Counted from the stretch's first letter, positions 47,311-59,628 are shown. The stretch: 64,000 nt of DNA from Gnetum montanum (GCA_015680685.1 MNCI01005291.1:293266-357265), one strand, 5' to 3'. Numbers and translations are program-made. The notes: generated from the sequence alone by a model not told the origin.

Positions 47311-48639
47311 TTGGAGCAGGGTTTGGTATGTCAAAAAGTAAAATTGGCTTGGGCACTGACTGGGTGATAAGAAAAATTGAAAATGTTTCTAAGTTTGAAG
47401 ACAAGCAGAAATATAAAAAATTTTCTAACTTTGGTGACTACACTTAAAATTTAAGTGGTTCCTAGGGGTATAAAAGTGCATTCTACCCTTGGTAAATTTG
47501 TCATTGTCAAAAGGTGAAAATGAAATTTTGAGAGCATAGCATGGCTGCAAGATCATAGTTGCTAGAATGTCACACTAAAGTGGACATTAGCACCCTTGCC
47601 TGCCCAACATGGACAAGAAAGAGAAAGTCCTAGGATGCCTATCATAGGCATGCATATAGGAGCAAAGGATGTCGTTGACTACCAGGTACCCTGACTACAC
47701 TCACCTCATTTGCTATTTTTCTATGTTTTTTGGTTTTTGGACTTAGGCATTGGAGCTTGGTTTTAGTTTTGGTGGCATCTTGCCATGGTAGGGGCCATTG
47801 CTGCTATAGCTATTTAGACCATTGCTGCTAAGGAGGGAGGGCATGTATGCATAAGGGTTTGTGACTTTTTGAGAGGGTTTTTCATTACAAGGGTTTTGAG
47901 TGAGTGGGGTGTGAGGGGTCGTATGTGAACATGGCTATGAGAAGGAAAACCATAGGCTTGTGCACAAGGTATAGGGTTTGATGAGTGTGTGGGGTTTGCT
48001 GGAAAAACATAGGGGGATAAGAGTTGACAATGTTCTATAGCAGCCATGGACACTGTGGTAGCTAATGTGGCCATAAGGGTGAGGGGTGGAAGATTGCAGG
48101 CCTATGAAAGAAAATAAAGAAAGATTTTATTTTCTCCAGTGTGTAGGATAGGAGATTGGGGTTTTGGTGGTGCCCTAGGACCATTGCCTATAGGATGTGA
48201 GTACAGTGGGCACCACCATAGTCTTTGTATGATTTTTGTTTGTATTTTGGCCCCCTTATGAAAGGTAGGAAGGAGGGTTTAGTCATAGCCCTAGGATTAC
48301 CACTCATGAGGTGGGGGAACAGTAGAGGGTTTGCCATCTACTCTGATTTTTTCCTTTATTTTGCTTCTATACATGGGGTAGGGGTGGCAACATCAGTAGT
48401 GGTCGTGAGCATCCACTTCAAGGATGTGTCGAAGGACTTCCCTTTTTCTTCATATTTTTCTTGTTATTTTTGGCATCCACCATGGGTTTGAGGGGAATGG
48501 TGGGAATGTAGGAGGAGTAGTGCTAAGGGCACATGCTCGATAGCATGGCTATAGGTGCCACAACCATGGTTTACATTAAGCATGCTATGGAAAGGAATGT
48601 AGGGTGCCCAAGGCATAGTGTTAAACAGTTAGTTTAGTT

Positions 48640-48870
48640 TTTTTTTTAAATTTTGAATTTTGGGGGATATGCTCCTCGAGAGCATAGCTAGTAGTTCAAT
48701 TTTTTTAAAAAAAATTTATCCAAGTTTTTGAGGCCTACACTCCCTCAAGAGCATAGCCAACAATTAGAAAATTTTTGCTTTTTGGGTTATGCTCCCGAAG
48801 GTAGCCCAAAGTTAGAATTTTTTCAAAGTTTTCTAGACTACATTGCCTAGAGTTAGAAAAAAAGTTGAGA
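48640..48870 (-). repeat. LTR U3-like fragment inside the interval
   Basis: Three blocks of the kind TATGCTC...GAGCATAGC (48668-48686) followed by AGTTAGAAnATTTT match the U3 subrepeats of LTRs F and G1 (GAGCATAGT...AGTTAGAAATTTT). Confidence 0.5.
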
Positions 48871-49221
48871 AATTTTGCTAAATGTAAAAGTGTCAACAAT
48901 GTTAAAAGCTATGATAATGCCAAACTTGCAAATTGAAACAATGCAAGACTACTAAAATATGCCAATTGAGACAATGCAAAATAGGCACACATGTCAAATG
49001 AAATGCTAATGCTATGCTAATGTGTTGTACCCCAGTGTGTACTAGGCACATCAAATGCATATGTTAATGTCATATACCCATGGGGCCCAATGGGTCCTAG
49101 GGTGTTTTTTCTAAGTTATGCTACATCATGTTAATTTTTTGCTGAATGTAATTTAATGTATTTTTTCCAAAATGCATCTATTGTATACTAATGCTATGTT
49201 TCTTCCCTTGTGATTGCAAAG

Positions 49222-51602
49222 TGCTACTAAAGCCCATCGTAGTTATTATGGAGTTTGTTGAAATTCTTTACTGCATGAGAAAGCCTATGCCTAACACACC
49301 TAAATTGGATATGAAGGTGGGTTGTCAGGTGGTATGGTTTTAGCTAAGGGCATCTAAGTTCCTAGCATTCTTGCTACAACACTTTAGTGTGATTATGCTT
49401 AGCAGCGAAGGCTACACGTGCTATCACCAAGACATTGCTACCTAATGCCATCTAGGACATATTAAAATTTATGTCCAATGAGCCCATGACCAATGATGAT
49501 AGAGCAAGTGGTTCGAGGTGAGGCCCCAGGGGTACATGTCTCTTATCTAAGATCTAGGGAATGCTAAAGTTCCCCTATTATAATAGCATCAACACATTCT
49601 TTATCACTCTATGTGTGCATGCGTTGTTCCAAAACCCACTTGGAATGGTATATTGCACTGGAGGGTAAGTTCTCCTATGATTTTGCATTGTCTTCCATGC
49701 TAATGGCTCATGCGAGATTTGCTAATTGCTAACTGCTCATGCTTAATGCCAGATTCAAAGTTGATGATCAAGAGCTCCATGACAAGCCAAGGGCTATTGC
49801 ATTAACCCACACTACCCTAGAGGTGTTCTTTTCTAGTTTGAACTTTTGGGAGGCCAATCGTTATATCACAGAAATGGTGTAACCATCTAAGGAAAAGATC
49901 AAGAGGCCACACCTAGGAGAGGAGGCTACCCCTATAGTTGGATACACAAACACCAAGAAAATCTACCTTAAGATACCCACTTTGTGCACAAATGCTATAG
50001 GTTAATATGCATCTTAGATGCATTAGTTTTATGTATTTTTTTATGTTTATAATTTTTATGTTTTCTTGTTATGTTATGCTAATGCTATTATGCTATGTTT
50101 GTGAGTTAGGCGAGAGGGCTGCTGAAGCAACAGCGGCAACAACAATAGAGATGACCCCTCATTAAGCTAAGGAGGAGGAGGCACACAAAGAGGATCTGCA
50201 TGAGGCCATAGAGACCTTTCAACAGTTGGATGAAGAGGGGTTGTTCCACCCTAATGAGGATGATTTTGTTAGCCTCTTTGATGGTGGGCAGCTAGGAGAT
50301 ACTCTTGTGCTCACACCTAAGGGCTTACTTGGTAAGCACTTTAAGTTTCCATCTATTTTGTTTTTCTACTCTTGCATATTTGGTTGTTTGGTTATTGCTA
50401 AGTATTACACCACATTGGGTTATAGCCTTAGATGTTCCTGCTAGCAATCTACCACTAGAAATGCTAGATAAATTTACCTTCATGGAAGGCATTGTGGAGG
50501 ATATGATGGACTACATACAATAGGCAAATCTCGAGCTTGGTATGTATGTTTTTATTTTTGCATACGTTACTTTACTAATTTTTTGCTTAGTCTATGGCTA
50601 ATGTTGATTTTCTTGTTGCATGCCAATAGGTTCTAAGCTCTACTAGGATTTGAATCGGGTGGCCAGGGTGGATGCCATTCCCTGAAGTGGAGCAAGTGCC
50701 TCTCCATGTGTACAAGGTAGTTAGCAAGTGCATGCTTTCAAGTGCAAAAGCATTATGGAGTTGCAAGTGCTCGAATGAGAACCTATGAAAATGTGTGCAA
50801 AAGCTTTAGGACACTATGGTAGGCCAACACATGAAAATCAAGGACCTCCAGTCCCAATATGATTTCTTGTCAGCTCGGGCATGGGTAGATAGTACCTACT
50901 AAACTATAGAGATTGATTACTCCAAGTACTAGTCAATAATTTGGGGCAAGAATGAGGAGACCTAGGAGATTATCAAGCAGATGGGTCTTGTTACTCAAAA
51001 GGGCTAAGAGTGGAAAAGTTTCAGCACTAAGGTGTGCAAATGGGGGCACATGTAGAACAACCACAAATTCCACTATAAGCATGAGTGAGATGCATATCTG
51101 TAGCAACTCAAAGAAAATTCCATCAAGGCCCATGACCTTGAGATGTTCACTGAGGCAATTTGCAAGAGTTAAGTCTTCAAGATATTCACTTGCCAGATAG
51201 TCGTTAGTGGTTCTTTGAAGTAGGAGATTGGCATGCCTTCAGGGAAGACTTCATCTACCACATTTTCTATGCAGCTGCCTACATGGACCATCATGGATGA
51301 AGATAAGACCCTTGTAGGTGTTGACTTTGACCAAGAGGATTGGACGTGGCTATCAAAGGCCAAGCTCCTTTGATGTTTGGAGGAGGGCCTTGATAGCATA
51401 TGTCTAGACATGGTTGATGTGGGATCCTCTTATGTTAGATCCTTATGTTATGTTTTTATGTCTTTTTCTATTAGTTTTGCATTGTAAATTTACTTATAAT
51501 TTTGTATTTTGTTGTTGTTAATAGGCACCAAGTGATGCCTTAGGCCACAGTGGCACAGTGGAAGAAGAGGAGCCTCCACCCCCACCTGGCACCACTAGCT
51601 AA
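49222..51602 (+). pseudogene. unrecognised multi-exon gene, antisense within F/G1
   Basis: I do not recognise the product. Plus-strand exons: 49222-49664, 49753-50000, 50110-50331, about 50426-50539, 50630-51433 and 51525-51602. Donors include GAGG/GTAAGT and CTTG/GTAAGC. Acceptors include CCAATAG. Introns are about 88-109 bp, in phase 2, 1, 1, 1 and 0, and each junction keeps one frame: MVYCTG to FKVDDQELHDKP, TLCTNAI to GERAAEATA, TPKGLL to ALDVPASNL, ANLEL to GSKLY. Peptides are acidic and probably helical (QQLDEEGLFHPNEDDFVSL, MKIKDLQSQYDFL). The last exon is APSDALGHSGT...EEEEPPPPPG then stop. Scattered stops and one shift near 50684 make it a pseudogene. More 5' exons may exist. A Tat-lineage antisense ORF is the likeliest class. 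Confidence 0.62.
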
Positions 51603-51779
51603 GTAGACCCTGATGTATCTCTGTCACTAGGAATTTTTACATTTTTTGCATATTCTTGCCATGTAATGTGGATTATCATGTAATGTATTGCTATTTTTTA
51701 ATGAGGTGTAGTGGGTTTTTGCTACATGGAGTGTATGATGAGTATACTTTTGCATTTATTTGCTATGTGTTTGAGGTTA

Positions 51780-52200
51780 ATGATGCATTGAGTTGATGTG
51801 TTTAGGCTATAGCGATTGCAAGTTTTAGGCCATTTCAAGCTACATGTGTAAAATAACATTTTAATAGTTTTAGGTCATTCGAGGTCCCAGTGATAGTTTA
51901 AGGACACTCCTAGCCATGTGATAATGAAAAAAATTTGCCAATTTTAGGCATGGGGGGTTAGGTGATGCCATTTTAGGGCCATGTGCGAGCCATGCTGGTA
52001 ATTTTAGGTCATTTTGGGCTATAAAGGAAGATTTGATTGCTAGTTTTAGGCCATGGCCAACCATGAAATAGTTTAAGACCTTTTTAGATTGTAGGATGCT
52101 AGTTTAAGGCCATGGTGGGCCGCATAGTAGTTTAAGGCCTTTTCAGCCACAGATTGCGAGTTTAAGGACATAGCAAGCTACACATTTTTGTAACTTTTGG
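51780..52200 (-). repeat. 30-bp-repeat relatives, protease side of the interval
   Basis: Recurrent words AGTTTAAGGCCATGGTGGGC, AGTTTTAGGCCATGGCCAAC, AGTTTAAGGACATAGCAAGC and AATTTTAGGTCATTTTGGGC, spaced about 30-45 bp apart and in the same orientation as the F array. Confidence 0.65.
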
Positions 52201-52689
52201 CATTTTATGATGTTTATGTATTTTTAAGTTTCTATGTGTAGATGAACTACAAAAAGTAACAAAGTAAAAATGTAAACTTAGTGAAAATTGCACAAATAGA
52301 GGAGATAAATGCATAAAAAAGAAAATAATACAATAATGCAAACAACCAAGCTAACGTAAAAAACAAAAAAAATGAAAATAGGCAAAACATGTAGACATGG
52401 GGCAGGTAGGGACCCAACACCTATCAGACTAGGGAATGCCTTAGTTACATAGTTGTTTCCTAATTTGGTGTGGGTTAGGGGGCATGTAGGGCCTAGAGGG
52501 TACAATACGATATTTGCCCTAACCTTTATTAGCTATGTCAAAGGGAAAATCTACCCACAAAGCATCTTTTGGAAGGCTAGGGACTCTCATTTGCTCTTCA
52601 AGTTGGTCTACTTCACATTTTTCACCTTTGTCCTCCATAAGAGGTGTGTCATCGGGAAACTCCACCTCTAATGTTGCTGATGGTTAAAG

Positions 52690-53119
52690 GGGCTACATTG
52701 TCACCATGTATGATAACCTCTCCACCTTCATATGGAAGGTGGATTTCTTAATGGATTGGGGAGGAGATAGCCCACAGTTGGGCTAGCCAACGCCTATCCA
52801 AGATTAGGTTGAAACCTGGCATCTCCTTGACCATTATAAATTTAGTGATGATGGGGAATTACTCCCCTATCACAAGGGCTATTGTGATAGTTCCCCTTAC
52901 GACAACACATGACCCATTGAAGGATTTGAGACATGTTGTCTTTGTTGGCTTAATTTGGTCAATGAGGCCAAGCTTGTCAATGACTATGTATGGGATGATG
53001 TTGGTTGCTGCTCAGTCATTGACATGCACCCTATGGATCCTACATTCCCTTATGCAGATGGTGATGAACATCAACATAGTAATGATTTGACCCTTCTCAA
53101 GGTCCACCTTGACTACCTC
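52690..53119 (-). pseudogene. aspartic protease of F/G1
   Basis: Retropepsin matures gag-pol. Minus-strand frame: VND-stop-AATNIIPYIVID (where a D-x-G-A-A active site is expected, now with a stop), KLGLIDQIKPTKTTCLKSFN, GSCVVVRGTITIALVIGE, MVKEMPGFNLILDRRWLAQL and HLPYEGGEVIIHGD. These match VDxGSAxNVIP, GFDGSxxxxxGTITLPLxIG, YNLLLGRPWIHxLGAVPSSLH and KFPYEGxxxxIxGD of Tat-lineage proteases. It continues for ~80 codons towards 52440. Confidence 0.75.
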
Positions 53120-56100
53120 ATCGTGAAACACCATGGGCATTGAATTTAATTCCTACAGGGGAGGGGACAACATCATAGCATGAATGTACTATTCATCTAC
53201 TAGGATGTCCTCTATGATATGGATGGAGATCAACATGTGCACTAATGCTTTACAATGGGTGGAGGAAGTCATTACAAGGTTGTATAGGCTTAGCATTGTA
53301 TTTTTTGTTTTAAAGCTTGCTTGACTTATGCCAATGCATTAAGAAAATATTTTCTACCATTTGGTACCATGTTGTTGGTGGTCTTCATCTCTTCCATGTG
53401 GCCCAAGAGACAAATCTCTCATGGAGGGGATTTGGACCTTGCCTAACGTGTTTACTTCGAAGCCTTAGTGCTCTTTTGTTGATTGCTAGTTGTAATGGCC
53501 TCTTCAGTTGATTAGGCCTTTTGGATAGAAGATAATGAGATAGGATTTAGTGGGCCTATTTCCCTTTGCTCCTAGTTCTGCCTAATCATTTGATAGATGA
53601 GGCACTCATTGGGCCTCCCATGTTGCCATCTTGATTGCTTGTTGGTGTTGGCTATAGGATGAGGTCTTAGGCAAGCATAGACTAACACATTACCCACCAT
53701 CAAACTCCCAATAGGTAGGGAGTCCACACATTGCAACACCCTTATGATGAAGGGTGTTTGGGCTATTTCTGCTACAACATGCTGTGGGGCCCTAATCACA
53801 AAGGAAGTGATGGGCACCTGAGGTGGCGCTCTAATAACAAAAGGGGTTCTCAAACTAATTGGTGTTGAGGAGGCCCTAGTGTTGCTAGAGGACACACAAA
53901 CCATGAATGGCTCATATGTTAGCTTTGAAATGTCATCAATGCTAATAGCATTGATGATGTGCCCTATGCTGCTTGTGTTGAGAGGGTCCTTGTAAACCCC
54001 TATTGATTGGTTCTAGGGACACATTGGGTTGGTTGTGTCAAGGACCAACTCACCCTTGTCAATCATGTGTTGTATATCATCCTACAAAGCCATGAAAAAG
54101 TCTATATCATGGCCTTGTAATTGGTGATATTGGAAAAATAAATCTAATCTAAAATGCTTAGGGACCATAGGCTCATTAGGCAATGTGGCCAAAGGATCCT
54201 TGAGGAGCTCGCAATATTAGTCATGCTGCTTGTGAGCATCCTTGGACATTTGCTTGTACTAGATGTGTCCAACATGAAGTAGCTGGTCCAAGAGCTCTAG
54301 CTTCTTGATGGGAAATAATGTATACTTCAAATGATCCTTGTGCTTGAAGTTAGTCCTTATGGTAGCTAGTGCCATGATTGCTAATGATGTGGGTTGCTTG
54401 TTTGTTGCTACACTAGAGCCAACTACCTTGTTGTTGTTGGTTGAAGCCTTGGATGGCTTGGCCTTTGGTTTGGTGTTGGTTGGCTTAGCCTCATTGGCCA
54501 CCATCACAATGGTTGTGGTGGCTTGCTTTTCCTTATCCTTGTCTTTTTCTTTCTTCACATGCAGGTTTTTGTAGGCCATGTAGGTCAAAGCCTTGCTAGC
54601 CTCTACTACATCCTAAATGCTCTTGGTTTGAGCAAATACTTAACTCAAGGATTCTAAGGAAAGGTAATACAATTTTGAATTTATGAAGTCATTTACTACA
54701 CATTTAAATATGGCTAGTAAGTGAGTTTCCATGATTGACTCATGGATATCATTAAGTGATGCACTCCATCACTGGATGAATTTCTACATGCACTCTAAGT
54801 GGCTTTGCTTGACTTGCATTAGCTGTTCCAAGGTCACCTCAAGCTTCAAGCTGTACTTGAAGCATGTGATGAATTAGGTGAGCAATTCCTCCAAAGAAGT
54901 AATAGAGGCCCTAGGAAGCGCATAGTACCAATCTATTGCCTTGCTGATCAAAAATAGGGAAAACACGTAGATGATGGCATTTGCCCATGCCTGCAGTAGA
55001 AGGCATTCTAATTGGAAAGTTACTAGATGGGCATCAGGATCCCCTTCACCATTGTATTAAGTGAACTGTGGGAGTGGGACCCTAGTAGGTAGTGCTAGTG
55101 GTGAAACTATAGGACTAATTAAATCATCCTGATAGAAGTCTATCACATGGAAAATTTTAGAGGAGTTAGCCTTGAGTTGCTTAACCTCTTTGGTGAGACT
55201 TTGAATCAACTGGGATGCTTGATCCAAGCTGGGTGTAGTTGTGGTGAGCTACATGGGTTGTGCTACCCATTGTGGCTATTGGATGACCCATAACCTAACT
55301 TTAGGTTGTCTAACCACATGCGATGCTTGTTGTGTGGGCTATGCCATGGGCACAACACTAGGACCCCTCCATGAGTTCATAATTTGGGCTATTGTAAAAG
55401 GTGCCAATACGACAAGTGGGATGAACGATGCTTGAGTCATGTGTGATGAGGGAGGAATGTGCATGGTGTGCATATAGGGTTGCGTAGGTGCAATGGTTGT
55501 TGCTACAAAAGGCTGGATGACCTAAACAGGTTGAATAGGCTGAACAAGTTGAATAGGTTGCACATGTTACAAAGAAATGGTGAAGGGCATACTCAAGGAA
55601 AAGCTAAAAGGAAAAGAAACATTCTAGTGCATCTATTAATTTGCCACCATGGGCATTAACCTAGGTAGAAACACTGGGCTGCAAGACTATGGAGGAACAA
55701 AAGTAGAGGTTGTCTGCTGGAATGAGGCATGGAATGGGTTCTCATGCTTGGACTAAGCATCTAACTCATCTCGCTCTTCCTGGAGGGGCTCCTTATAGTC
55801 CGTCCTTAACTCACAACCCATGTTGTAGATGAGGTTGTCCAACATCCATTGGTAGTCTTCCATGAGTGAGATAAAGTCAAAATTGAAAGGGAGCCATTAC
55901 CTCCTATTATGATGCATGAGCTCATAACTATGTTTGGCATTAATTTCTTGGTTGTCTAAGGGAAAAATCTCCTAGAGTTTTGTGAAAATGAAGCTATATT
56001 GCTTGTTGTTAAGCACCATGACCTTAGGAGGCAAGTTGTGCTACTAGAAAGATTACCTCTATGCTAGGACAGGGCCTCGAACCCCAAGAAGGTCAATTTG

Positions 56101-56169
56101 GATTTCCCACTAAATGGGTTGGACAACAATCATGCTTGAATTGAAGGTCGAAGGCTGCCTAGGATTCAT
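53120..56169 (-). pseudogene. gag of F/G1
   Basis: Starts at an ATG at 56169 (MNPRQPSTFNSSM), the same start as MNPNQPL in G2. The core is at 55100-54600: YNGEGDPDAHLVTFQLECLL, SKAIDWYYALPRASITSLEE, CFKYSLKLEVTLEQLMQVKQ and YMAYKNLHVKKEK. These are Tat gag blocks. Downstream a Lys/Ala/Thr-rich region (54588-54259) ends HLKYTLFPIKKLELLDQLLH, equivalent to the YTPLPxxLSxLLxxLL motif. A 110-codon frame (53904-53572) is the linker towards protease. About ten stops. Confidence 0.75.
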
Positions 56170-56535
56170 GCTACAAAGGGAAAATGTGAAAGGTTGTTGA
56201 TGCAAAAGGAAGACAAATGACTAAGTGCCAAAGGGCAAGAATAATGACTAAGTATAAAAATGTAGAAGAATGACTAACTCTAGAATGCACAAAAAAATGA
56301 CTAACTATAAGTTGAAAAAATGACTAACTCTAGGACTACACTCAGAGCTGACTACACTTACTATGCTAGAGTTAGCTATGCTTTATTGAGTATCTAGAAT
56401 TTGGCCAAGAGTAAATGCTCTGATGTTGTTAAGTAGGGTTCTAGGGGAATCAACAATGGGGACCAATCTGCATGTGGGTGCAAAGAGCATGCAAGGCAAC
56501 AACCATGGGATGGCCAAAGAAGTAAATGATGAAGG
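56170..56535 (-). other. 5' leader of F/G1
   Basis: Untranslated stretch between primer site and gag start. It has short repeats of AAATGACTAACTCTAG-like words (56240-56330), as in G2 (59280-59420). Confidence 0.5.
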
Positions 56536-56552
56536 CCCTCCTTCTAGCACCA
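56536..56552 (-). other. primer-binding site of F/G1 (tRNA-Asn-like)
   Basis: TGGTGCTAGAAGGAGGG on the minus strand, 6 bp from the LTR. Identical to the site of element A. Confidence 0.75.
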
Positions 56553-56558
56553 AAAAAC

Positions 56559-58263
56559 TATAGTAGCCAAAAATTTCGAAGGCTAGGATGGGACTTTGAG
56601 AGGTTCATGGACACATAGCCTTGACCCTACTTCTACATGAGGGCTTGCTGGGAATGGAGGCAGGGTGCCCAGAATAGTCTTGTTGATCAAACTAGGACTT
56701 ATGGATGTTATGATGAAATGAGTGTTAAAGGGGGATGTAGTGTCTTGTGATGTCCATGGGTGTGAGTGTAGTAGAGGTTTTAGAAATGAAAAAAAGGATG
56801 CGAATGCATGAATATGTGATTAAATAATGAAAAATCCAAGTAGAATCTAAAATGTAGGAGGAAAATGCAAAAAATGCATAGAATGTGATCAAGAGAGAAT
56901 GGCACCACCCCAAATGCAGGAGCATAGTTAACTACAAAGAAACATTTAGGAGGTATATCATGTACAAAAAGGCATAGTAGGCAGTGTAGTCACAATCTCA
57001 GGATGTCTAGCTATGAATAACTTATGTCTACCATGAGGTTTGAGCCTACCCAGTTGGTTGCCATGATGTTGTACAAGCTACTGTAGTGTACGATATGCTA
57101 GGCAATGTACAATGGTCTCAAGCAATGTTCCAAAGTTTGCTAAGATGTGAAGTATGCTTGAGTGCAAGGGTGCCTAGAATGCCAATGCTCAAATTTTCCA
57201 ACTAGATGTGAGATTTGCCAATGAAAATGCCAAAATGCCTACCTCACTTTAGATTTTCCAACCCCTAAAATATGCAGAGCTAAGGTATTTATAGGATTAG
57301 TATTACCGTGAATCATGGATCAGGTGCCACATGGCAGAGGGGTAGTTGGGACTATGCTAACCCCAACTACACTTCCACTAAAGCAAAATGGTGTTCTACT
57401 AGTGTGCTCTAATGGATCCTATGAGACTACCAAACTATGAATATGCTACTGAGACTACATGTGCAAGTGCCAAATAGACCGAAATGTACCTAAAAATAGT
57501 GCAAATAGTGCAATTTTAGAGACTACACCCTAGGACTATGCTGTCCACTCTCTCAAGTGGTGTCAAACATAGGTACAATTTAAGGGAAAATGGGAAATGC
57601 AAAAGAGACAAAACTTGCTAATATTGCTTGCTAAAGGAATGTTGGAGCTGAGCTAATAGCTGATGCTAAGTTCTAGAGGCTTCTAGAGGTAGTTTCGGTA
57701 GACTACACTGACTATGCTCTAGAGCATAACCCCAAGAGTTCAACAAATTTTTCCATAAAATGAGGTTCAATGTAGACTACATTGACTACACTCTAGAGCG
57801 TAGTCTTGGTAGGGAGAGAGTAGGCCAAACACTTAGAAAAAATTGGCAAAATTAATGTCCATAGTTCTAACTATGCTAACTATGCTCTCAAGCATAGTAG
57901 GAAGCATAGTGCCAAAAGTTAGAAATTTTGCCAAACTATTTCTTCCATGCCAACCATGCTTAGTAGCCTTTGGCTTGACACAAGAGAATTTGCAAAACTA
58001 GCCATTCCAAGGCTAACTATGCTCTAGAGTGTAGTTCCAATTGGAAGAGCATAGTCAGTACACTTAGAACATTTGTAGCTACTATTGACACTTAGAAGAA
58101 TTCTGCAAATCTAGATTGTTTGTGTCAACTATGCTTACTACACTTTGGAGCATAGTCCCAAGAGTGGGAGTGTACTCTCAATACTTAGAAAAAAATTACC
58201 AAGTTTTGACACTTAGCCAGATTTTTAGTTGAGACTTGAGAGCTTGAATTTGGTGGTGTTTCA
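56559..58263 (-). repeat. 5' LTR of F/G1, 1705 bp
   Basis: Runs from TATAGTAGCC (expected TG mutated) beside the primer site to GGTGGTGTTTCA at 58263. U3 subrepeats carry palindromes such as TATGCTCTAGAGCATA (57713-57728). The right end abuts gag sequence of G2, so this element was inserted there. Confidence 0.8.
57286..57293 (-). promoter_or_regulatory. LTR TATA box, G1
   Basis: TATAAATA on the minus strand, about 970 bp from the U3 start. A similar box is at 60318-60325. Confidence 0.6.
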
Positions 58264-59252
58264 ATAGTAGGACTTCTGGGATCATCCTGGTAGAAGTCCA
58301 CTACCTTCATGATTTTAGAGGAAGAGGCTTTGAGTTGCTTGAAATCCTCCATTAAACTTTGGATTAACTGGAATGCCTAATCCAAGTTTTGAGATGTGCC
58401 ATCTAGCTCCACTAGCTACGCTATCTGTTGTGTTGGTTGCATAGCCTAGGGTCAAATTGTTGATTGTAGAGCCATGTGATGCAGTTAATGCATTGGCTGT
58501 ACTATGGGTGTGTTCATTGGGGGAAGACATGCACATGTGGGTTGGATTGATGTTGAGGGCACTGATGAAATAGGTAGGACATAGGATGCCTAAGTCATTT
58601 GGGGCTTGTAGATGGCCCCTTTGTGAATGTAGGGCTGAGATGGCATGGTTACTATTGGTAGGGATGGCTAAGCAAGTTGAGATAATGCCATGAAGGGAAA
58701 GTGGAATGGAGATGTTGCATCATATTACATGTATTACATTTAATGCATTGCCACTACAAGTGTCTTCCTTGCCATGAAGGGAAAGTGGAATGGAGTAGGA
58801 AGGTGATGCTAGTGTTATAACTGTCAGAGGGAGGATGGGTGAACTGAATTGAAGAGGGGCTAAACTGGGAAGTGATTATTGGAATATGGTGTGCAAGGAG
58901 CTCTCATGTTAGAAGTGAGCTTCAAACTCATCTTCTTCCTTCTATAAGGCTTCCTCATAGTTTGTCCCTGTGTTGTGCTCACTTGCTTGGATGAGCTAGG
59001 ATAACAACTAGTAGTGGCACTCCATGAGTGGGATGATGTTGAACGAGGAAGGGATATATACTCTTATCCATCCTAGTGGATCAATTCAAAGTCCCATTTT
59101 GCCTCCATGTCGAGGCAATCTAGGGGTGACCCTACTTGGATCTTTATACATAGGAAGTTGTATTGTTTTTTGCTAAGGGATTGCCTTAGTTTAGCCATGG
59201 TAAAGGTATCAAGTGTGTCTGACACCAACATCAAAGGTTGATTTGGATTCAT
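58264..59252 (-). pseudogene. gag N-terminal part of G2
   Basis: Starts MNPNQPLMLVSDTLDTFTMA, then KKQYNFLCIKIQVGSPLDCL and DMEAKWDFELIH. The same N-terminal block is in H (NFICAKI...KREFELIHRSGKEYIPSLYD, read on the minus strand). The region near 58380-58264 matches G1 55140-55230 and H 62200-62320. It ends exactly at the G1 LTR border, before the conserved gag core. Confidence 0.65.
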
Positions 59253-59628
59253 GGTCATAGATCGAGTGCTAAAAGAAAGAGCTACAAGTTCATAGTTGCA
59301 AAAAATGGCCAACTCTAGAAATTGCAAAAAGATAGCTAACTCTAGAAACCATAAAAAAATGACTAAGTTTGAAAATTGCAAAAAAATGACTAACTCTAGA
59401 AACTACAAAAAAATGGCTAGCTATGGAGACTACACTCTTCATCAACTACGCTCTGTATTCTGAGAGAATGAAGACTTAGAAAGATAGTGGAGTAGCATGA
59501 TTTAGGTTGTCGCATGAGGTCCTGGGAGGACCAACTATGGGGTCCAATCTACACCAATAGGTTGATAGACAACTACAATGTAGAGATCAGGTGAGACAAC
59601 CACAACAAAGTTTAAAAAAGTTGTTTGA

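Larger units (their letters stand above)
47040..52450 (-). other. intron-like interval between protease and RT of F/G1
   Basis: The acceptor TTTTTTTAGTTGTTTTTGTAG-like tract is at 47061-47040. A plausible donor is near 52450 (CTAT/GTAACT) or 52422 (GATAG/GTGTTG), just after the protease reading frame. Ogre elements have an intron at this position, usually short. This one is ~5.4 kb and contains repeats at 47140-47310, an LTR U3-like fragment at 48640-48870, the antisense gene at 49222-51602 and repeats at 51780-52200. 47311-48639 holds a plus-strand TATA-like box (GGGTATAAAAG, about 47468) and a ~110-bp imperfect duplication (48160-48480), but no coding I can support. Confidence 0.5.
40546..58263 (-). 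mobile_element. Ogre/Tat-like retrotransposon F/G1, ~17.7 kb
   Basis: Minus-strand order: 5' LTR (58263-56559), primer site (56552-56536), gag (56169-53120), protease (53119-52690), a ~5.4-kb interval ending in a splice acceptor, RT-RNase H-RNase H-integrase (47039-43536), a 30/31-bp repeat array, 3' UTR and a truncated 3' LTR (41353-40546). The order and the intron-like interval between protease and RT match Ogre elements. The two LTR copies differ at roughly a fifth of positions by eye, so the element is old. That the two halves are one insertion is an inference from order, strand and shared LTR family. Confidence 0.65.

Noticed and set aside
47814-48074. 86-codon minus-strand frame, and the 48225-48491 plus-strand frame
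   Set aside because: Neither shows motifs. The stretch contains imperfect tandem repeats that make chance frames.
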